A model generated the notes under the pieces. The model was not told the origin of the DNA. It made no database searches and saw only the letters and a list, made by a program, of their open reading frames with translations. A DNA stretch of 64,000 bases from Syngnathus acus (taxonomy: Eukaryota; Chordata; Actinopteri; Syngnathiformes; Syngnathidae). The position numbers and the translations under genes were made by a program. Of this stretch, positions 51,337-62,935 are shown piece by piece (position 1 is the first letter of the stretch; every line of letters begins with the position of its first letter). The stretch is from positions 5,687,501 through 5,751,500 of the forward strand of contig NC_051104.1 of NCBI RefSeq assembly GCF_901709675.1, in the 5' to 3' direction.

Positions 51337-51850
51337 TTAAATTAAATGAGGAATAACGTGGAGACCAGAGTCCATTCCAATGTGGGCCTGAACACATTGG
51401 AGAGGGACTGATGATTTTGAATGTGATGGTGGAGGACCCTGGTAGTAAAGTTTTGGACAAACGGGAGCCTGTCCAGCTTTCTTTCTGGAGGTAGCTCCAA
51501 ACAGAACGCCATTAGAATAGTAAAAATTGGTTGAGATGAAGGCAGGGATAATTCTTTCTGCAAATGGGTCAGGGAGCGAAAGTCGGAGTTGCATTTGAGA
51601 TGAGAGAAGGTTGACTCGGTGACTGATTTGATATAGAACTGCAACGAGAATGGAGTCTATGATCTCTCCCAGGTTGCAGGCCTCAGGGGATGGTGAGATG
51701 GTGAACCCGTGGATCGAGAGAAGCGGATCTCCACCTTCCCGAGCAATGCCTTAGGGGCCGACAACCATAAGCTGTGTTTTATTGCTGTTGAGTATGAGGG
51801 GGCTGTATGTCATCCAGGTTTCTATATCATATCGGGCGTTGAGGAGAGAC
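51337..51850 (-). pseudogene. decayed LINE reverse-transcriptase C-terminal fragment
   Basis: On the minus strand, successive frames read LNSNKTQLMVVG, then FTISPSPEACNLGEIIDS, then AERIIPAFISTNFYYSNGV, then LDRLPFVQNFTTRVL. This is the usual order LNxDKTE - SVRNLGVxxDS - xHAFISSRLDYCN - LQxVQNxAAR of LINE pol C-termini. At least two frame changes and missing segments show it is dead. It is oriented opposite to the fragment at 32.1 kb. Confidence 0.75.
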
Positions 51851-52059
51851 GGTGAGGGGGGAGATGGGCAAAGGGTTGAGTGCTAATTGTGTGGCATTGC
51901 CTTACGAAAACGTACATCCTATTTATTTTGTCTTTTCTTCCGAAATAGAAGAACACATGGAACAGGTCTACACAAACCAAATGTTTTGCAATGACCAAGT
52001 CAAAGTATGGATTTAAATTCAATCGAGATGCTGTGGCATGATTGGGCTTCTGGCAGTTA

Positions 52060-52200
52060 GCGTCAACTCGTTTATCGACAGCTATTTCGACGGGGGGACA
52101 GAATTACCTGGCAGTGTCGGCAGAAATTGCTAATCTGTTAGCCGGGAGCGCTTAATAAAGCGCACACCCTGTGGCTGCATTGTTTGTTCTCTTCTTTTAC
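52060..52200. promoter_or_regulatory. candidate conserved non-coding element E
   Basis: GACAGAATTACCTGGCAG ... GCTAATCTGTTAGCCGGGAG ... CTTAATAAAGCGC is a compact complex block between repeats, with a TAATC core. The call rests on texture only. Confidence 0.25.
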
Positions 52201-52402
52201 CCTGTAGTTGATCAAATCTGTTGTGCTGTTTATTGCCGTTCGAGCGCCCCCACACCAAGCTACTAACAGTTAAACAGTGGGGCTCTGTGCCATTTCAGCG
52301 TCTTATGTTCATTTGTCTACCAAATCATTTCCCTTGGCTAACAGCTATTTTGTCTCACACAATGTACTTAAGCAAACAAATGAAAAAAAAAACTTTTAAA
52401 TA

Positions 52403-52816
52403 CCGTATTTTCCGGACTATAAGCCGCACTTAAAAACCTAAAAATGTTCTCAAAAGTCGACAGTGCGCCTCATAGTCCGGTGCACCTTATATATGGACCA
52501 AATTCCTAAATTTAAATTGGCCCGAAGCATTGTGTCATGAAATCCATCATAAGTGGCCCGCTGAAGACTATGAATCATGAATCAAAAAGACGATGGATCA
52601 TTATTTTGTGATTATAAAGTAATTTGTTGCGTCTGAAGTTGAAATAAAAAATGATAAAATGGAGAATGATTTGATTTGGATAGAAAATCTGACATGATGC
52701 ATTAATGGTGCGCCTTATAGGCCGGTGCGCCTTATATAAGGACAAAGTTTTAAAATGGGCCATTCATCGAAGGTGCGCCTTATAGTCCGGTGCGCCTTAT
52801 AGTCCGGAAAATACGG
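52403..52816 (-). mobile_element. MITE copy 4 (414 bp), reverse orientation
   Basis: CCGTATTTTCCGGACTATAA at the left and TTATAGTCCGGAAAATACGG at the right are near-perfect inverted ends, flanked by TA on both sides (52401-52402 and 52817-52818). The interior is the reverse complement of the 34.8-kb copy. This is the best-preserved copy and fixes the TA target rule. Confidence 0.9.
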
Positions 52817-53489
52817 TACTTTTGATTTTACTTTCCCATTGCCCCTTCAGATGATCTGTCTTTCAAAATACACATATTAATCCAAAGAGTTGTAGCTAAT
52901 CCAATATCTACTCTTCACACACTAATTCAAAAGCAAGTCGAGATTTTCTACACTTCTATAGTGGTTGTCAGTTGTACCTAGTGGTCTTCCCCTCACTGTA
53001 TATTCAGTGGGCTTTCTCTCATTGTACTTGTTATCTACCTGGCTCATTTGAAGCAGCAGTGTCAATAATTTATAGACATGGTTGATTTTTCTCCAAATAA
53101 GTAAGCCATTGTTCACTCCCGGAGTAGCCCTACCACACATCTGATGCATTCCTAATGCTATTCATGAGTTTTCTTTGACAGCAGTGTCAGTATGGGTCAT
53201 ACACACAGTGTTGATGCAGTCATAGTATGTGTCTTTTCCAAAGTTGGCTTGCTAACCAGGCTCTGCCTTTGGAGCATGTCTGAAGATGGTTGCTCATCAG
53301 GAAATATCTAATAGTGTAATGGGAGCAAAATTATTGATACAAGTTGGGTCAATGGGTTTCTTTTACGAGACGTTTGGGTAGGGTTCAATCCATGCAACAT
53401 TTAAAGTGTCCAGAGAAGCATTTATCATTAATTTCAGATTAATTTTGAGAGCTCCAGATGTGAAAGTGAAAGCTATGTCTCCAATGAGA

Positions 53490-53640
53490 GCAGACATGTT
53501 TTGTCACTTTCTCGAGTTCCACTGGGAGGCACCCCAAGGCGTTCCAAGACTGGCTATGAGAAATCGCCCCCGGCATTGTGCCCTATGGCCCCGAGGTCTT
53601 TTCTTGCTTGGACATGCCCAAAGCACCTCATGGTCGCAAC
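53490..53640 (+). repeat. old copy of a common teleost dispersed repeat
   Basis: CTCGAGTTCCACTGGGAGGC, CCCCAAGGCGTTCCAAGAC, CCCGAGGTCTTTTC and GGACATGCCCAAAGCACCTC match, in order, a very common fish retroelement-derived repeat. Overlapping open frames are incidental. Confidence 0.5.
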
Positions 53641-55854
53641 GACTCACAATCTTGTTCTTTTTGGACTTACATTTAAAAGTGAGGGTGGGCACTTAGATTA
53701 ATTGTTAGATTTTTAGCTTTGCCTTTTGGCTCAGCACTCTGGTCTAAATAAATAAATACTTTCAAATTGCTTTGGTGTCAAGACCCCAAGGAACACCCTT
53801 GAGCACCGACTGAATGATTTTGAATCAAACATTCGGCTTTTTGAGATCCAAATGGGACTTGTGCAGTAACTCATTCGTGAATGCAGTTGCTGTAACGATC
53901 TGTTCATCGATCGCACGATTCATCATCTCGGGAAACAATTAATGGAAATTACAATGTGTATGTTTTCGCTGTCGAGCGGAATCCTCAAATCTCCCAAACC
54001 ATGACACGTCAGGAAATAAGACCGCTATACTATGATTTCTCTCTTTTACATACACATTGAAGTATAGTGAATACAAATAGAACTTGTGGCCTGGTGCAGC
54101 ATGTGTAGTAGTGGCAAAGCAATGCAATCAAATGGACCAGACAAGAAGAGCCGGCAAAGTCTGGTTGATTAGAATATATCAGTGCATTGAAGTCTTGAAT
54201 GGCTGACTCTTCCATTTGCATTTTGATGCATCTGCCGGAGGGAGCCACTCAGGACTCATATTGCAGCCCATCTCCTGCAACAACGGCAAAACACACACAT
54301 GTGCTCACACTGTGCACACAACGACCCTATATGCAAAAGGTACTGTGAAATATTGTACAAGACATCGGGTCGCACAAAGTCCAGCTTAATGGAGATGACG
54401 AAACACTTGTAGAGGGTTTTATTGTTTTGGTGTATTAATACAAATGAGTTAACTACTTGTGTGACAATCCATTATGTTAAATTATATTGTTATGTTATGT
54501 TATTTGGGGAAACATTCTGACTCATAAGAATAATATTTTTTTGCATTTTCAATGAGGTCTGAATTCTTTCAGAATCCACTACAACACCCCGAAGAGGAGA
54601 AAAAGTACAAATGTGTGTCACATTTGTATTCTTGCATTGCAATTCTATTTAACTTGCATCACAAGAGGACATCATGGATGAATTGTTTGACCAGATGCTG
54701 TATAAATAAATATCAACTAAAAGAAAATTGCAACATAAAAATGAAAGCTCGCCCTAGGTATGAACATGTTTTGCCTTTTAACATTGCTTGTGCGACTACA
54801 GTGTAATTGGCCTGCCGGCAAATAATTTTCCATCAATAAACAAATACCTGTTTCTAAGGATTAGCGGTCCATGCAAGTAATGATTATTTTGCTACAAAAA
54901 GATTTTTTTACGAGACACAAAGGTCACGCAGACAAGAGGAAACAGAAATGCTAAATCTGTATTCATTTCCAACGAACGGGATAATGATTTTAAACAGAGT
55001 TCCATGAAAATACAATGTTTCTTGGAGATTACAAAAAATCAATAATTATTTTAAGAGTATTTCTGTGTTTGTTTGCAGCTGAATTCATTGTATTGTGTCT
55101 GCGAAGCATGTAGCGCAACTGTACAAAAGATTTCCATGTTATTCGTAATGAGGGGACATGTAGAGACAGACTATGTTTTGATAAACATCGAAACATCTAA
55201 TTAATTATATTTTGGATTCCGTTCCAGAATAAATATCTCTATTTAACTCAGCGTGGGGGCTCTGACTGAAAATGTGGTGTAGAAATACAACGGAAAACAA
55301 TTTGTTGTGACGATCAAAGAATCAGGGAAAAGCATGTTCTTGCCATGTGCGTGAAAAGCATCATAGTGTACAGCTAATAGCTGTTTGCCACCATCAAATT
55401 GGATGTTGCTCCAGCAAATCTTTGAGTCTGATACAGGGCTGTGCAAAGGTCTAGTGTTGTTTTGATGACCTTTTCAAAAAATATGGTAACAAATATTCAT
55501 CGCAAAATGGTAAAACAGTGACTAGTAAGACAGGATGTGGAAATTGAGAAGAAAAAACATGTTTTATTTAACTTTGTGGATGTACCACTGAAGAACATGC
55601 CACATTTTGATGATTGTCTGAAAATGCTACAAATATAGAATTGTATTATCACCGATCAAGTCATTATGGCATAAACATCCACCCACCCAGAAAAATAATG
55701 AACACCCAGCCCTCCTGTTTGTCATTTATAAGGAGCGAGTCTGCTAATTGACAAACAGATGGATAAAAAAAAAAAATGCCCACAATACAACCTGCAAATT
55801 GAAAGCTATTTATATAAACGTTTGTTTCCACGGATACTTCGGTTGTTTAAAGAC

Positions 55855-56060
55855 AAACTGTCAGTGATGGAAAAACTTCTTTCCCGATTTCGCAACGCCG
55901 CTTGAATGTCAATTGGGGAGCCATGGCTAAGGGTTGATTAAAGATATGATTAAAAAAAAACTGCAAAGCCTAAGCTGTCAAATGCTGATGGTGTCACGTC
56001 TGTCTGACTGACACCTGAACCGAAATAGAAGGAAGTGAAAAGTGACTACGTGAAGAACGC
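55855..56060. promoter_or_regulatory. candidate conserved non-coding element F
   Basis: Contains GGTTGATTAAAGATATGATT, then CTGTCAAATGCTGATGG and GTCTGTCTGACTGACACC. TGATTAAAG and TGACAG/CTGTCA cores are typical of homeodomain and TALE-factor enhancers. The call rests on texture only. Confidence 0.25.
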
Positions 56061-57771
56061 ACATACTGCAGAGGCGGGGTTTTTAATTTTGAGAGAATAA
56101 GGTTCTTGTTGCTCCTTGTAATCTCAGACATTATCATGAAGGCACCCATTTTTTTCCTCAGCTTTACATCATTTGAACTCTGTAAGTCGGCCTTGATCGA
56201 GTATATATTACCGGGTCTTACTTATCAGTCTTCCAAGAAGCCCGTTGAATAAATGACCTAAATGGACTGTGCAGCCGTCTCACATTTGCAATTTTCAACA
56301 TTTCCAGACTTGTCTGGCCTTCCTGTTTCAAAACTCATCTTGCAGCAAGATTCACTACATTATTAGATTTCTCTGGGGTAGAGTTTGATTTGGACAGTAG
56401 CTGTCAGATCATAAATATTGGCACCCACATATTGTAATTCTGATAGACTCCACCGAGTCTTTCATATCCTAAATATGAGGGAAGAGGTTCCAGTTATTAG
56501 CCTTTGCCAGGGAGAACTGCTACTGATTATTCACTGGATTTTCTGGACACTCAAACAAAGACAGACCTTTGTCTTGGAATCAGACCAAACAAGGCCTTAT
56601 ATCTGCTTGTGTGAAATGTGTATTCAGTTATCTGCTCCTGTAGATACATTGATCCGAACAGAAGCGGCAAACCGGCGTATGCTTTGAGGCGGAAGGAAGA
56701 ATGAATACTCCTCGCGCCTCCTATCAGATAAACATTGAGAGATGAGTATACATGAAAGCCATGCCCCCAAAAACAATCAATTTGGGGAATTCCCTGGGTA
56801 AAATTGCAAAGTCTTCACATCGACTGGTAGCTCGGGGGGGTATTGCGGGTTGTGGTGTTGTGCCGTGTTTAATATTTTAAAGTATTGGATTGACTAGATG
56901 GATTCTATCACAGAGTTCATCCCTGGACTACTCTGGTCCAAAATCACATCCAAACCTTCACTTTTTTTTTTTTTTTTTGCATAACTGTTGTGTGCCCTCA
57001 TGAAATTTGCCATCAGGATTCCGTCCTCTAATTAATGGAAGTGTAAAGAAGCAGTTAGTGTTAGGCTTCATCATTGTTTGCCCTTGTGTTTTTTTTCTTT
57101 TAAAACAGAAGTTTAAAAAAAAAAGAAAAGAAACAGGTTCAACACGGCCAATTCTCATGTTCTTTTTGTAGCAGTGAATCCCTCCACGCTGAGCTCAAAC
57201 TGTGGATTGAAGCCAAATGTAAATGTGAGAGAAAGGCATGAGTAGAGAGGAAAAGAGAACGTAAACTCTTTCAACCATACAAATTAGAGGTTTTTATCGG
57301 ATCAAAGTCACCGCAGTTTACACAGCGGCATGCATGAACGGTGAGCCTCCCCATTGTGTTCTTGTCTGGGCTCACAGCAGTAATATGTTAATGCCAAATG
57401 AGTCGAAGGATAGAAGGGGTGAACTAAAGTAAAAAAAAATTAAGCAGGCTAGGAGGGAGGGCCATTACAAGAGTGATAAATAGGAATAATTCCCTTCTCT
57501 GAAATTCTGCACCGATCAAATCGAGGATCTCTTTATACATTTTAACACGCTTGAGAGATGGCAAGAGGAGATGGCAGACGTTTTTGGCATTCAGTAAGGT
57601 CCACCTTGGGCATGGGAGAATTGGTGATGGACTGGCTCAACAGTTAATTGGCTGAACTTACTAGATCATGGCTTCAGTGAGATGATGCGAAGGATCTCGC
57701 AGAAAATAGTTACTGCTAGCTTTCTATAACTACAATGACAGTAATTCTAACAAATAATGCAAAATGAGTGG

Positions 57772-57786
57772 ACACACACACACACA
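57772..57786. repeat. CA microsatellite
   Basis: A short uninterrupted CA repeat. No other feature is attached. Confidence 0.8.
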
Positions 57787-58289
57787 GAGACAAATGTGGT
57801 ATCTACATCTGATAAGCAATTGCACCTCGGCCCCCTCCTCTCCAAAAACGACAACACTCACTGGTCTTTTATGTATTGGCCCGGCAGGTGTGAATGTCAA
57901 TATGTAAGTGCGAGCATGTGTATCAGTTGCAAGAGTGAAGTTGAGTCTATTCTTGGCAGGTCAGTATGTCATGCAGCTCAGATCGGCACTGACAGCTCAC
58001 CTGCGGTGCAAAGGGCAACGCTGGCCTGCAGGCAGACGGGAGAATGGGGACGGCGATGACACCAACCCAGCGTGACTTGCCCGTACACATTCACAGCAGG
58101 GGACAACAAAATCACATTACTTACTGCTTCAGCAAGGTTGGAGGTGAACAACAAGTGGTGAGGCTCACAGTCAAAATGTATTGCTTCTGATGGAAAAATA
58201 GTGGAAGGTTAGGAAACTACGGGAGAGATTTTTTTTTTCTTCATAGGGGACATTTAAGATGACGTGTATATCATATGTAATATGATTAC

Positions 58290-58523
58290 CGTATTTTCTG
58301 CACTATAAGTGGCACCTAAAAACCTCCAATTTTCTCAAAAGCCGCCAGTTATAATCAGGTGCGCCTTATACATGGACCAATATTGAGCCACTACAGCAGG
58401 CGTGTCCAAAGTCCGGCCAGCGGGCCAAATGTATATATCTTATATATGGACAAAGTTTAAAATGGGCCATTCATTGAAGGTGCGCCTTATAATCCGGCGC
58501 GCCTTATAGTGCGGAAAATACGG
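58290..58523 (-). mobile_element. MITE copy 5, short chimeric subfamily, reverse orientation
   Basis: 234 bp, CCGTATTTTCTGCACTATAA ... TATAGTGCGGAAAATACGG, flanked by TA at both ends. The interior carries GCAGGCGTGTCCAAAGTCC and GCGGGCCAAATG. It is the reverse complement of the 38.6-kb copy and better preserved. Confidence 0.85.
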
Positions 58524-60100
58524 TACCTAATAGCTTTGGTTTCCAAACATCTGATGCTTTGTGCCTTCACATAATGAAATGAGCGGCACCGTCAACGCAA
58601 ATGAGTTGTGACAGAGTTGTGGGCGTGAGATCTGTGCCTTGCTCAAGGGCATCCCAACAGTCGTTGGGAAGCAGACATTTTTTCATTCCTCCAATTTCAA
58701 AGCCCAAATTGCTTAAAGCCGTGGCGGTTTGGATGAGTTTTGATGACTTTTAACCACTGGAGGAAAGAATGAGAGGTGAGGACCTAAGCGCTTTTCAAGC
58801 AGAATGTGTAGTTCATTCCATCAACTCTCTCATTCACAAGGTAGTTGCCATAACAACGTGTGGAAGGAAGGCTACATTAGACGTGCACTCTGGATGAAAA
58901 ATTCCATTTCCTGTGCCAAAATGCTTGAAAGCTGTTTTACGAAGAATAAAAACCAAAACACAGGAACCACCTGAGTGACACACCTGCGAACCGCATTTCC
59001 GTGACAGTATGTGAGGGGGGACCACAATTTTCCACATTTTCTAACTAGACGTATGACAAAAAAATCAAACATGGAAAAAAATTGCATAAATGCCAATATA
59101 TGTAACTTTTAATAATACATTTCTCAATCTCAAAGATCCACTATTCAACAACAAAGAGTTTGAAGCGAGCAAAAAAATAGCCACATTTTATTTTTTGTGC
59201 CAGTACAAAGGGTTCTCTTGCATAAAAATTCCCGTTTAGGAATTGCACAAAACAGAAAACCAATATATAGTGCAAGAACTATTTTTTTGCACATTTCCCA
59301 CCAAAATCAACTCAATCATAAGATCTGGTACATGTCTACCATCTAGTGGTGAATGGTGATATTACACCAGGAAACTGTGTCCCAAAATGTCCATAAAAAA
59401 GGAAACAGCAAAGATTAAAAAAAAAAAAAAAAAGAAGCCCTTCCCTGAACTACAACATGTCGCCATGACACCGAACTGATGGAGCGCTTCATATTCATGC
59501 CCACACTCATGTAAAGTAGTACTTTTAGGATCCAGCTCTCTTCAAAAACTAAAGGTTTGTCTAGACGAAGAGGGGGGGGAGCAGTGAGTTTGAGAGCGAG
59601 AGTTGGTCTCCGAGTCTCTGGAGTCCGGTAAAAGTCCATCTAATGAAACAGCCCATGGAGGTACCCCAGACAGCCTTTACATCTAAGGACTGTGCTCCTG
59701 GCTAATCAGTGCAAGGATAAGACCTTCCGCAACCTCACATTCACTCAAAGCAATCCTTTTAAGCCCCTGGAACATTAGTATATTATTTAGTGTTACACAG
59801 GGAAAGAAAATACCCATTATCATTTTTATTCTTGAAGATTATTGTAAGACAAGATCTAATGCGAGAGGATTAGGTGGAGTGCTAACAGTAATATCATCTA
59901 TTGATTCTCACCTTTAGTTTTTGGCAAGAGGGCAGCTGAACCTTTAGTCTTTATTCAAATATATTCAAATTAAGATGTCAAAATATAACTGTAGCATTTA
60001 ATAGCCGTGATAACATGCAATTGGAGGAAATGTAAAGTAGAGCGGTAATGATTTTACTTAATTACTTCTCGTGGAGTACGGTAATCTATTGTGCTAACTA
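58524..60100. other. intergenic, nothing recognised
   Basis: AT-rich with an A run at about 59418-59433. The stretch 58610-58720 (TGCCTTGCTCAAGGGCATC) resembles a common dispersed fish repeat. No exon was recognised. Confidence 0.45.
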
Positions 60101-60309
60101 CACAGGTGTCAAACTCAAGGCCCGGGGGCCAGGTACGGCCCGCCACATCATTTTATGTGGCCCGCGAAGACAAATTGTGCATCAAATTCGTGTCATGACT
60201 AGAATTGCAAATTGTCTTCACTTTTAATAATATCTTTTTTTTTTTTTTTTAATATTTGACCAGTTTTTACTGTTTTGAAAACGAGTTATTTGTCAGTTTG
60301 ACACCCCTG
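60101..60309. mobile_element. hAT-like non-autonomous element
   Basis: 209 bp with ends CACAGGTGTCAAACTCAAGG and GTCAGTTTGACACCCCTG, inverted repeats of the CAGGGGTGTCAAAC type used by hAT transposons. GCTAACT occurs right beside both ends (60093-60099 and 60311-60317), consistent with a target duplication of about 8 bp. There is no coding capacity; a T run lies in the middle. Confidence 0.75.
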
Positions 60310-61039
60310 AGCTAACTTTTACAAAGACATGCAAAACTGCTGCTATATTGACAAAGTCTCGAATCTGGATTTACAGCCTCTGCCCATCACATCGTCCACG
60401 TTTCAGTATACCTGGAGATCTCCCCTCCACCCCATCCCCCAACTTGCAATGCACTGACAGGGCTGTAGCAGATTGTCTGACAGGTAACAAAGTGTTGCCT
60501 TACTGTATTATTCATAAAGCCAGATGAACAAGTGGGTGATTAGCTCCCCCTGTGATACTGCTTCCCCTGATTTACAGTTCGAGGATGCAAGTGAAACAAA
60601 TACAACACAAACATAACAAACTGGCTACAAGATTATAAGACATCAAATAAAAATGGTGCAATTCACTATTAGTAAGAACCAAATGGACAATGGGCATATT
60701 TTTCAAAGCGCTTTATATCCATTTAGTTTCTTCGGAGTTAAGGGACATAGCTGCAATGTTGTTAAATCAATTCAGTAGCTCGGTCTAAATACGTCTGAAG
60801 AAAAATCCATTACTATTGTACATTTCAAACGACTTTATATCCTGAAATTCTCTTTTAAACAGAACAACAGGAGGCATTGCATCAATGCATGATACATTAA
60901 GAGTTTATCTAGAAGCATATTCATCAAATCTGAAGAAAAAAGAAAATGACTGCTTCATGTAATTTGGGACGATGTGATTATTAATTGAACTGAAGAACTG
61001 ACAAGTTTGCAGTGGCTGGAGCTTTTAGGACAAATAGTT

Positions 61040-61410
61040 TTGCAGGACATTGAGCCATGACAGCTCTCTCTTAATGAGAACCTTTCTAACCCTTAATTAC
61101 TCCGTGGACTCTCTCCCATGGTCTTCTCTCTCTGAGGATTTCTTTCCACAGTTTCATCACTCCACCCCCTTATGGGCTCTGTGGTTTATGATGATGGAGC
61201 TCTGTGGGTAATATACATTTTAACGCTCTGTAATGGGAGGGGATGGAGGGATGGAAGGGGGAGAAGGTAAAGCGAAAATAAGAAAATCTGTGGGTGGATT
61301 AGAAAGGCCCTCCTCTCTTAATGTCTCAGCTTTAAATTAATGAGGAGGCTGAGCCCGCCATGATAAATTTAGCTTTTCATGTTTAATTATGTTGTGATTG
61401 AGGTGGTTCC
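61040..61410. promoter_or_regulatory. candidate conserved non-coding element G
   Basis: A complex, pyrimidine-leaning stretch with CCCTTAATTACTCC, CTTTAAATTAATGAGG and TTTAATTATGTTGTGATTG, all homeodomain-type cores, over about 370 bases without simple repeats. The call rests on texture only. Confidence 0.3.
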
Positions 61411-61928
61411 GTGAGGATAAATCACACAATTATTATGCTTCTCAGTCCCTGCCTTTCCCCCCCCCTTCGTGCTGTTTTCCTTCTCTCATGGAAATGCTGT
61501 TCAGCCATAATGCTGCATGTGTAGAAGGGGAAATACGGTTTATTATTTGGAAAATAAAATCAAACCAAAAAAAAAAAAAGGAATATGTAAGCTTTGGAAC
61601 ACAGGGAGCCAGTGAAAAAGAAAACAGGAAGAGAGGTAACAATATGCTGCGGCTTAATTCACTTGGCCAGGAGCAATTTAGTGGCACAGCATGTGAACAA
61701 ATGTGCAAGGAAATGTGATGTCCGACAAAGCAATTCCGCCACCGAAGCAGCCTGCGTGCTTTCTGCAGCTCAAAATTACATTTCAAGTAAAACAAAAGAA
61801 TCCAGCTATGTACAGGACAAAGACTGGACTCGTGAAGGAGTCCACTTAATTAAATGCGATCGAGTGTAAGTAAATCGAGATTTGAGAGTGAAAGTCAGAG
61901 CAGTGCATGGAGTTTTAATAAGCAGCTG

Positions 61929-61946
61929 GTCAACAGGGGGCGCCAG
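61929..61946 (+). promoter_or_regulatory. CTCF-like motif 3
   Basis: GTCAACAGGGGGCGCCAG fits the CTCF core well (CAGGGGGCGC). It is in the same orientation as the two motifs near 5.6 and 6.4 kb. Confidence 0.35.
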
Positions 61947-62081
61947 GGTGCCACCCCTCCAGTGCAGTCACTGAATAAGACGAAAAATTCAATCATGAAA
62001 AAGAAAAATTACAATAATTTCAAATATATGCATGGTATTTTTACACGAGCACAAATGCTCGTCTCGTTTTACAACGCACTT

Positions 62082-62152
62082 CAATAATAATAATAATAAA
62101 TTTTATTTGTAAAGCGCTTTTCATAAAAGAATCTCAAAGTGCTACAGAAATA
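62082..62152. repeat. ATA repeat plus common fish repeat tail
   Basis: AATAATAATAATAATAAATT runs into TTTATTTGTAAAGCGCTTTT and CTCAAAGTGCTACAGAAAT, a widespread teleost repeat 3' end. Confidence 0.6.
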
Positions 62153-62459
62153 AGACTAGCAATAAAAACACAAGAAACCAGAATAAAGGCATAAAAGCAT
62201 AAAAGCACAGAGGCGAAAGAAAAGATGATTCCTTATTCCGCCCCCCCCATACATGGACCAAATCAGCCAACGACGCTTTTGACCATCTCCTGATACAGAG
62301 TTGTAGACTTTGGAAAACGGTGGGACGAACTTAGTAACTCGATAACATCTTTTGAGAGGCGAACGTACCAACAGAAGCTCCGACCAGGTTCTCATACAAT
62401 ATTTAATACGCTAATCTTCCGTCATATGGGAGGCACAAGACTAATCCTATAATAATACG

Positions 62460-62600
62460 TATGTATGAGGGTTGGGCTCGAGTGTGAACGCTAGGAGCGA
62501 CATGTGTGAGACAAGAAAATCCTGACCAGCCCAGGGAGAACATGCAAAATTCACACGGGAGATCTGATCCCCGCGACCTCTTGACTGCAGACCTACTAAC
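62460..62600 (+). repeat. old dispersed fish repeat fragment
   Basis: CAGGGAGAACATGCAAAATT, GATCCCCGCGACCTCTTGAC and CTACTAACCAGTAGGAC follow the order of a ubiquitous teleost repeat in decayed form. An overlapping minus-strand open frame is incidental. Confidence 0.5.
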
Positions 62601-62689
62601 CAGTAGGACATGTTATGAAAACGAATGGGCAAAATGTACTAAAAGGGATCATTCCTCATCCAGTTGCAGTCTGTCTGTTTTGATCACAG

Positions 62690-62935
62690 GCCAGCAGATT
62701 GTTAATGATTCATGTGAGCCCCTGTGCCGTTAAATAAATGTCCCCTGTAATCTATCACGGCTCCGACAATGAGGAAGACGGGGCCGCGTGCATTTTATCA
62801 GCCCGGTAATTGTTCATGTTGACACACATTGTCTTTAAGAGGATGGGATGGTGAGAGGCAAGCTGGCTTATTAATGGTTTGTAATAAAGACAGACATTCA
62901 TCAGGCATTATATGCTACTGTCAGGAAAGTCTGGG
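62690..62935. promoter_or_regulatory. candidate conserved non-coding element H
   Basis: CCCCTGTAATCTATCACGGC, GACGGGGCCGCGTGCATTTT, CAGCCCGGTAATTGTTCATG and CTTATTAATGGTTTGTAATA form 245 bases of complex sequence with several homeodomain cores and few low-complexity runs. It is the most enhancer-like block of the desert by eye. Confidence 0.35.

Larger units (their letters stand above)
52817..58289. other. intergenic between MITE copies
   Basis: No gene recognised. It holds an old dispersed repeat (53490-53640), A/T runs near 56962-56979, a CA microsatellite at 57772-57786 and one candidate conserved element at 55855-56060. Confidence 0.45.

Noticed and set aside
59339-59352. CCATCTAGTGGTG as a CTCF motif
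   Set aside because: It fails the GGC part of the core in both registers tried.
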